From assembly GCA_021776735.1 (NCBI GenBank), contig JAJFFH010000019.1, positions 1 through 64,000 on the forward strand: DNA of 64,000 bases, read 5' to 3'. The DNA comes from Planctomycetota bacterium. GTDB taxonomy: Bacteria; Planctomycetota; PLA2. The notes beneath the pieces are model-generated. The model saw nothing but the letters and a program-made list of their open reading frames with translations, was not told the DNA's origin and searched no databases. This document shows, one piece after another, positions 59,228 to 64,000 of this stretch. The position numbers and the translations under genes were made by a program. Positions within the stretch are counted from its first letter, which is position 1; every line of letters starts with the position of its first letter.

Positions 59228-59919
59228 ACGGTGCGCGCATTGAACTCAAGGGGGCGGCGTACCGCTACGACGCCTTGGTCCGCGTGCCCGACCTGTCGCT
59301 CGCGCCGGGCGAAGCCGTCGCCTGCATCGGGCCGTCCGGATGCGGCAAGTCCACGCTGCTCGACCTCGCCGCGGGTATCAAGGTCGCGCACGACGGCGAG
59401 GTCTCTTACGACGGCGAGCCGTGGCGCGCGCTGGCCGAGACGGACCGGCGGCGCAGGCGCCTCCACGAAATCGGGTTCGTGTTCCAGGAATTCGAGCTGC
59501 TCGACCACCTGACGGTGAAGGAAAACGTCGCCCTGCCGTTGATGCTGCAACCCGAGCGCGCGGACGCGGAAAGCGAACCAATCGCCGCGTTGCTCGACGC
59601 CGCGGGTGTGGGCGCATTCGCCACACGCCGTCCTCGCCACCTGTCGCACGGCGAGCGCCAGCGGGTCGCGATCTGCCGCGCGCTGGCCGGCACCCCGCGG
59701 CTGGTCCTGGCGGACGAGCCGACCGGTAGCCTCGACCCGGACACGGCGCGACGGGTCCTCGACTTGCTGTTGTCGTTTGTCCGCGACCGCGGCGCCACGA
59801 TGTTGGCCGTCACCCACGACCACGGACTGCTCGACCGATTCGACCGGGTGATCTCCTTCGACCAGGTCTCTGGCTCGGGCGCCCCCGCCGGGAACGAAAC
59901 CGCGGGGGGCACGGCATGA
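59224..59919 (+). CDS. ABC transporter ATP-binding protein (MacB/LolD type)
   Basis: The 231-residue ATPase has Walker A GPSGCGKSTL, the Q-loop in VFQEFELL, the signature LSHGERQRVAI, Walker B RLVLADEPTGSLD and the switch His in VTHDHGLLD. The sequence is close to LolD/MacB ATPases that pair with FtsX-type permeases, and the next gene is such a permease. The ATG is contained in the upstream stop (ATGA) and in a GGACGGCGATG motif-like run. Confidence 0.93.
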   Translation: MNGARIELKGAAYRYDALVRVPDLSLAPGEAVACIGPSGCGKSTLLDLAAGIKVAHDGEVSYDGEPWRALAETDRRRRRLHEIGFVFQEFELLDHLTVKENVALPLMLQPERADAESEPIAALLDAAGVGAFATRRPRHLSHGERQRVAICRALAGTPRLVLADEPTGSLDPDTARRVLDLLLSFVRDRGATMLAVTHDHGLLDRFDRVISFDQVSGSGAPAGNETAGGTA

Positions 59920-61061
59920 AAACCGCCCTGCTTCTCGCGTGGCGCTCGCTCGCCTACTACAAGGTGCGCACGCTGCTCCTCGTCGGCTGTGTGGCGCTCG
60001 TGGTCCTGTTGCCCATCGCCGTCCAGCTCCTGGTCGGCGCGCAGAGCAGGGCGCTTCAGGCCCGCGCGCAGGCCACGCCGCTGGTCGCGGGCGCGAAGGG
60101 CAGTCGGTACGACCTTGTCCTCAACGGTCTCTACTTTCGCGGCCGCACGCCCGCCCTCACGTCGATGGCGGAACTCGACGCCGTCCGCGCCACCGGATTC
60201 GCGGAGGCCATACCGATTCTGGCGCGTGCTCGCGCCCGCGGCCGGCCGCTGGTCGGTACCACCCCCGACTACTACCGTTTTCGCGGCCTGCGCGCGGCCC
60301 GCGGCACCCTCCCGCTGATCCTCGGCGACGCCGCCCTCGGCGCCGACGTGGCCCGCGAGCTGAACGCCAAGGTCGGCGATACGATCGGCACCGACCAGCC
60401 CAACCTGTACGACCTGGGCCTGAACTACACGATGAACCTCTCGATCGTCGGAGTGTTTGCGCCCACGGGCACGGCCGACGACAACGCGGTGTTCGTCGAT
60501 CTCAAGACGGCCTGGATCGTGGACGGCGTCGGCCACGGCCACGATCCCAAGGCCACGGACGACACGGTGCTCAAGCGCGAGCCGGACCGGATCGTGTTCA
60601 ACGAAAAGGTCCGAAAGCACGAGCGGATCACGCCCAAAAACCTGCGCACGTTTCACTTCCACGCGCCGCCCGCCGAGTTGCCGTTGACCTCGATCCTGGT
60701 CCTGCCACACGAGGACAAGAGCGCAACGAAGCTGAAGGGGCGCTACCGTGTGTCCAAGACCGGCCAGTTGCTGGTGCCGACCGGCGTGGTCGCGGAGATC
60801 CTGGGCTTTGTCTTCCAGGTCAAGCGGTTCTTCGACGCGCACGTCGCACTCGTCGGCGCCGCAACAGCTTTGTTCCTGGTGCTGATCGCGCTCCTGACCG
60901 TCCGCGTGCGTCGCCGCGAAATCGAAGCCCTGCGGCGCCTCGGCGCGTCGCGCTTCGCCATTGCGCGCATCTTCGGCACCGAACTCGCGCTGGCGGTCAG
61001 CGCGGGCGCCATCCTGGGAGCCTTGGGCGGCGTCGTAGTCTTTTTGCTGTGGATGTCATGA
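59916..61061 (+). CDS. FtsX-type ABC permease, lacking the fourth membrane helix
   Basis: The 381-residue permease has a first membrane helix (about 17-38) and a large periplasmic MacB-like domain (about 45-305). Helix two (about 312-329) is followed by the EIEALRRLGASRFAIARI loop and helix three (about 356-380), where it stops. Usual FtsX-type permeases have a fourth helix. Either the family is short here or the C-terminus has been lost. It overlaps both neighbours by four bases, so it is not a simple frameshift product. Substrate unknown. Confidence 0.75.
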   Translation: MKTALLLAWRSLAYYKVRTLLLVGCVALVVLLPIAVQLLVGAQSRALQARAQATPLVAGAKGSRYDLVLNGLYFRGRTPALTSMAELDAVRATGFAEAIPILARARARGRPLVGTTPDYYRFRGLRAARGTLPLILGDAALGADVARELNAKVGDTIGTDQPNLYDLGLNYTMNLSIVGVFAPTGTADDNAVFVDLKTAWIVDGVGHGHDPKATDDTVLKREPDRIVFNEKVRKHERITPKNLRTFHFHAPPAELPLTSILVLPHEDKSATKLKGRYRVSKTGQLLVPTGVVAEILGFVFQVKRFFDAHVALVGAATALFLVLIALLTVRVRRREIEALRRLGASRFAIARIFGTELALAVSAGAILGALGGVVVFLLWMS

Positions 61062-61924
61062 ACGTCTGGTTGCGCTTCTTCCTTCGCGCCCGTGTCGGGC
61101 TCGCCGCGATGTTGGCGCTCGCCGCGTGCGGAGTGGACGAGGAGCCGGAGACATCGCCGTCCGTACGCTTCCCGCGAATCGTCACGACCTTCTATCCCAC
61201 GACGTACTTCGCGCGCCGCATCGCGGGCCCGCTGGCCGACGTCGCGTGCATGACGCCGCCGGACGAGGATCCGGCCACCTGGCAACCGTCGCGCGCGGCA
61301 CTCGCGCAGCTGCTTGAGGCCGACCTTCTGGTGCTGAACGGGGCAAGCTTTGAGCGATGGGCCGACACGGCGAGCCTGTCGATCGAGCGGACCGTGCATT
61401 CGGCGGCGGGCTTTCGCAAGCAGTGGCGGCGCTACGATGCCGCGGTCAAGCACACGCATGGGCCGGCGGGCGACCACGACCACGAGGGGATCGACGGGCA
61501 CACCTGGCTGAACCCGCTGCAGGCGACCGAGCAGGCGCGGGCGATCTTGCGGGCTCTCGTTTCGTGCCTACCGGAGCATGAGGCGACGCTGCGCAAGAAC
61601 TTCGACACCCTCGCCGCCGACCTCGCCGCGCTCGACCAGGCGTTTGCGGCGCTCGGCGCGCTTCCGGACGGGCACGCGCTCTACGCGGAGCACCCGGCGT
61701 ACGGCTACCTCGCCACGCGCTACGGCTGGCGCGTGGTCCCGCTCGATGCCGGCGAGCGGCGCTCGGGCCGGTTACTTCTATGGGAGGGCGAGGCGTCCGC
61801 GAATGTCGCGGGGCTCACCAACGTGACCTTCGACCCATGCGAGCAGGAATCGGACGACGGCGACTATCTCGCCCGGATGAAAGCCAATCTGGAGCGCATT
61901 CGGCCCGCTTTCGACAAGAATTGA
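61058..61924 (+). CDS. ZnuA-like metal-binding lipoprotein
   Basis: The 288-residue lipoprotein (LALAACG signal) resembles zinc/manganese-binding substrate-binding proteins of the TroA/ZnuA type: IVTTFYPTTYFARRIAG, ADLLVLNGASFERW, a His-rich loop (HTHGPAGDHDHEG), DGHTWLNP and YAEHPAYGYLATRYGW. The first histidine ligand (DPH in ZnuA) is replaced by DPATWQPS. Unlike usual znu systems the permease in this operon is FtsX-type. Metal delivery or export is inferred. The codons TSPSVR contain a motif copy at 61152. Confidence 0.8.
   Translation: MNVWLRFFLRARVGLAAMLALAACGVDEEPETSPSVRFPRIVTTFYPTTYFARRIAGPLADVACMTPPDEDPATWQPSRAALAQLLEADLLVLNGASFERWADTASLSIERTVHSAAGFRKQWRRYDAAVKHTHGPAGDHDHEGIDGHTWLNPLQATEQARAILRALVSCLPEHEATLRKNFDTLAADLAALDQAFAALGALPDGHALYAEHPAYGYLATRYGWRVVPLDAGERRSGRLLLWEGEASANVAGLTNVTFDPCEQESDDGDYLARMKANLERIRPAFDKN
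61152..61164 (-). repeat. ACGGACGGCGATG motif copy in the ZnuA-like gene
   Basis: Exact 13-mer, antisense, extended form AGCGTACGG; encodes ETSPSVRF just after the lipobox, in a poorly constrained part of the protein. Confidence 0.7.
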
Positions 61925-61989
61925 CCCGGATCGAGCGCCGACGAAGGGATGCCGTGCGTCGGCGGGTGCCGTGACGCTATACTGTTCGG

Positions 61990-63129
61990 ATGCGACTCTT
62001 GTGCACCTGCGCCGCGTTGGTTCTCGCGCTCCTTCTCACCTCCTGCAGCAAGGACGAACCGGGGGTCCCTGGCCCGACCAAGGGCACCAAAAAAGCGAAG
62101 GTGGACCCCGCCGCCGAACAGAGGAAGAAGGAGGAGCGTGCGGAGCTGCGGAAGCAAGAGATCGCACAACTCAAGGCAACGCGCGACACCCAGGGCGCCC
62201 GGGTCGCCGACCTGAAACGGGAGTACGAGGCCCTGAAAAGCAAGCACGAGGCCGAGCGCAAGGCGTTGCCGGATCTGCGCAAACTGCAGCAGCGCCTCAT
62301 GAGTGTGCACCGCGACGCCATGCAGGCCAACAGCCGCTACGAAGTGATCAAGAAGCGGATTGAGAAGGTCCGCGCGGTGGCCGAGAAAGCCGTCACCGGC
62401 GAAATCAAGAGCCTGCGCAAGAAGCTGAAAAACAAGGACGCCGAGTACCGCGAGGTTCTCACGGGATGGCGCGCCAACCTGAGCGACAAGTCCGTCAGCC
62501 GCGTCGAACAGTCGCCGGTGAAACGCAAGCTCGACGCGTTGCGCGCGCTGAAGGCGCAGTGGATGAAGCTCACGATCAAGACCCGCGCGGGCGGCGCCGG
62601 CGCCGGCGCCAAGTCGGAGGTCAGCTCGATGTTTCGCGCCCTACTCACCGACGACACCAAGGGCGCGGTCATTAAGGACGTCCTCGCACGGCCCGAAGCC
62701 AACCGCAAATCCGTGGCGAGCTACGATTTCACGCAACTCGACTTCTATCTCCTCATGAAGCTGCACGAGGACGCCCTCGACCGCCAAAACATCGCCGTCG
62801 AAAAACGCGAACTCGGCGAGAACGAGGGGAAGCTCAGAGAGCTCGAAAAGGAAGTGGACGCGTTGCGCGAGGAGATCGGCAACCGCATGGCCGCCGGCGG
62901 CGACGACCTCGAACGCTACGAGGACTTGCGCCAAAGCCTGGGCCCCGCCCGCGAACGCGCCGAATCGTTGAACCAGCAACTCACCACGTACTCCGAATCG
63001 TTGAAACAGATCGAATCGGTCACGGAGCGCCAAGACGGGATCAACGAAAAGGCCGTCGCCGACCTCAACGCCGCCGAGAAGGCCCTCAAGAAAACGAAGC
63101 AGAAACTCCGCGGCCTAGGCGTGAGGTAA
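61990..63129 (+). CDS. Coiled-coil lipoprotein
   Basis: The 379-residue protein has a lipoprotein signal (MRLLCTCAALVLALLLTSCSK). Almost all the rest is charged coiled coil: AELRKQEIAQLKATRDTQGARV, and a second stretch ENEGKLRELEKEVDALREEIGN. A less helical insert lies at about 170-260. It may span or brace the envelope. No family name is given. It stands 65 bases after the metal operon and may be a separate unit. Confidence 0.6.
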   Translation: MRLLCTCAALVLALLLTSCSKDEPGVPGPTKGTKKAKVDPAAEQRKKEERAELRKQEIAQLKATRDTQGARVADLKREYEALKSKHEAERKALPDLRKLQQRLMSVHRDAMQANSRYEVIKKRIEKVRAVAEKAVTGEIKSLRKKLKNKDAEYREVLTGWRANLSDKSVSRVEQSPVKRKLDALRALKAQWMKLTIKTRAGGAGAGAKSEVSSMFRALLTDDTKGAVIKDVLARPEANRKSVASYDFTQLDFYLLMKLHEDALDRQNIAVEKRELGENEGKLRELEKEVDALREEIGNRMAAGGDDLERYEDLRQSLGPARERAESLNQQLTTYSESLKQIESVTERQDGINEKAVADLNAAEKALKKTKQKLRGLGVR

Positions 63130-63488
63130 GCACGCGCCCGGTCGCGCCCGGGCCACAGCAAACGAGTCTGGCCCGCGCCGAAGCGCCTGAGGAGCATAGG
63201 CGGCACGGCGATTCTCCCGAAGGCCGCCTGCAGCGACTTTCGTTGGCCTGAGGGAGTGTGCGCCACAGGCGCAGCTCAATCCCGCGGCCGATCGATGCCC
63301 GAGCTGAGCATGCCCGTCTTCCGCTTCGCCGTCGGGGTCGAAACAGGATCTCCAAGCCGTCCCAATCCTGCAGGCGGACGAACGCGCCGGTAGCCACACG
63401 ATGGCCAAGCGTTTTCACGACCGTCCTCCGGCCCAATCCGGCAGTCCGGGCTCAGGCCGCTCGCCGGTCAGACCTTCCGTCACCCCCC
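63130..63488. other. Intergenic region between converging genes, no gene
   Basis: These 359 bases hold no supportable gene. A TGC-loop hairpin lies at 63218-63242. A partial ACGGCGATT (63206-63214) is a weak motif-like site. Confidence 0.4.
63218..63242. terminator. Hairpin of the TGC-loop family between convergent genes
   Basis: CGAAGGCCGCC-TGC-AGCGACTTTCG, with 8 of 11 stem pairs, followed by TTGG. Its reverse complement starts CCAACGAAAG, like the ACTAACGAAAA leader of the other members. Confidence 0.45.
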
Positions 63489-64000
63489 TCACTCGTCCGT
63501 GCGGGGTCGCCGTTCCGTGCGGCGGCGGCGTTGGGTTACTCGGGCTCGGACTCGGGCCTGTTCCTTCTTGAGTTCGCGCCAGTGTTCGAAGCGGCGTTCG
63601 TCCAGGTTGCCCCACTCGCGCGCTTCGAGGATGGCGCAGCCCGGTTCCACTTCGTGAGTGCAGTCGCGGAAACGGCAGCGCTGCGTGATCTCCTCGATGT
63701 CTGCAAAGGTGTCTTCGATGCCGTCCTCGCCGTCCCAGAGCGCGACTTCGCGCAGGCCCGGCGTATCGACCAGCAACGCGCCGTTCGGAAGCCGAACGAG
63801 CCGACGAAACGTCGTCGTGTGCCGGCCACGGTCGTCGTCGGTGCGGATTTCGCGCACCAGCATCAGTTCCTCGCCGGCCAGCCGATTCAGCAGCGTGGAC
63901 TTGCCGACTCCCGACGAGCCGATCAGCGCCGCGGTCTTTTTGGCTTCGAGCGCGGCCTCGAGCCGATCCATGCCCGCGCCGGTGTGGCCGCTCACGACAT
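63489..64000 (-). CDS. rsgA: Ribosome small subunit-dependent GTPase, 3' part
   Basis: The frame runs off the window. The visible 170 residues are the second half of RsgA, a circularly permuted GTPase that helps mature the 30S subunit. Walker A reads GSSGVGKSTLLN, then TTTFRRLV and DTPGLREVALW. The zinc module has CRFRDCTHEVEPGCAI, in the order typical of RsgA. The C-terminus ends in an Arg-rich tail (RARVTQRRRRTERRPR) longer than usual. Only the 5' part, with the OB-fold, is missing. Confidence 0.9.
   Translation of the reverse strand, partial: VVSGHTGAGMDRLEAALEAKKTAALIGSSGVGKSTLLNRLAGEELMLVREIRTDDDRGRHTTTFRRLVRLPNGALLVDTPGLREVALWDGEDGIEDTFADIEEITQRCRFRDCTHEVEPGCAILEAREWGNLDERRFEHWRELKKEQARVRARVTQRRRRTERRPRTDE

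Noticed and set aside
1-64000. tRNA or rRNA genes
   Set aside because: No cloverleaf-like segment with conserved T-loop bases and no rRNA-like stretch was recognised by eye; a dedicated RNA search would be decisive.

Overview
The window is GC-rich, densely coded bacterial chromosome. Lineage markers point, without proof, to a Planctomycetota-like organism: an ECF sigma factor with a long membrane-anchored C-terminal extension, many HEAT-repeat secreted proteins and lipoproteins, prenyltransferase/squalene-oxidase-repeat and VWA proteins, a DUF6263-like protein, and a flavoprotein fused to a NapH-type iron-sulfur membrane module. Another large-genome group such as Myxococcota cannot be excluded. 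No rRNA, tRNA or CRISPR array was seen.

Layout. 1-2.3 kb: the 3' end of an IS3-family element that has cut an RHS-like gene, then two small genes and decayed sequence. 2.4-11.5 kb: two lipoproteins, the flavoprotein/NapH fusion, a VapBC pair, aconitase and a GNAT protein. 11.5-20.6 kb: a HEAT protein, MsrB, membrane proteins, a DUF4388-TPR protein, the sigma factor fusion and a DUF6263-like protein. 20.7-27 kb: RecQ, a SnoaL-like protein, a transglutaminase-like/TPR pair and a lipoprotein with two ExbD-like domains. 27-32 kb: LeuS, a second VapBC pair, GNAT and NUDIX enzymes. 32-39.3 kb: a VWA protein, membrane proteins, a single-HKD PLD protein, DUF192, and a repeat-rich intergenic stretch (36.0-36.5 kb). 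39.4-46 kb: NUDIX, a degenerate M23-like protein, HEAT proteins, threonine synthase, MiaE and a 210-bp element with terminal inverted repeats. 46-53 kb: two PilT-family ATPases, a VOC-PilZ fusion, a protein with secretin N-domains and a trypsin-like protease. 53-64 kb: a large gluzincin-like secreted protein, a dicarboxylate symporter, a four-gene metal-related ABC operon, a coiled-coil lipoprotein and the 3' part of rsgA.

The most striking signal is not a gene. The 12-mer ACGGACGGCGAT occurs 16 times (12 of them as the 13-mer ending in G) on both strands. Nine copies are intergenic or at a gene start, and seven lie inside unrelated genes in three reading frames. Several copies carry a flanking GTACG-type extension and a T-run. 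A second family, hairpins with a GCA/TGC loop near a TAACG leader, marks 3' gene ends. Together they look like a genome-wide sequence vocabulary (uptake-like signal, regulatory site or small repeats) layered over ordinary genes.

Functionally the window mixes housekeeping (acnA, leuS, recQ, thrC, miaE, msrB, rsgA) with envelope biology (twitching ATPases, secretin-like protein, lipoproteins, proteases). The 58.0-61.9 kb operon has ATGA-type start/stop overlaps throughout and joins an ABC ATPase, an FtsX-type permease and a ZnuA-like lipoprotein.
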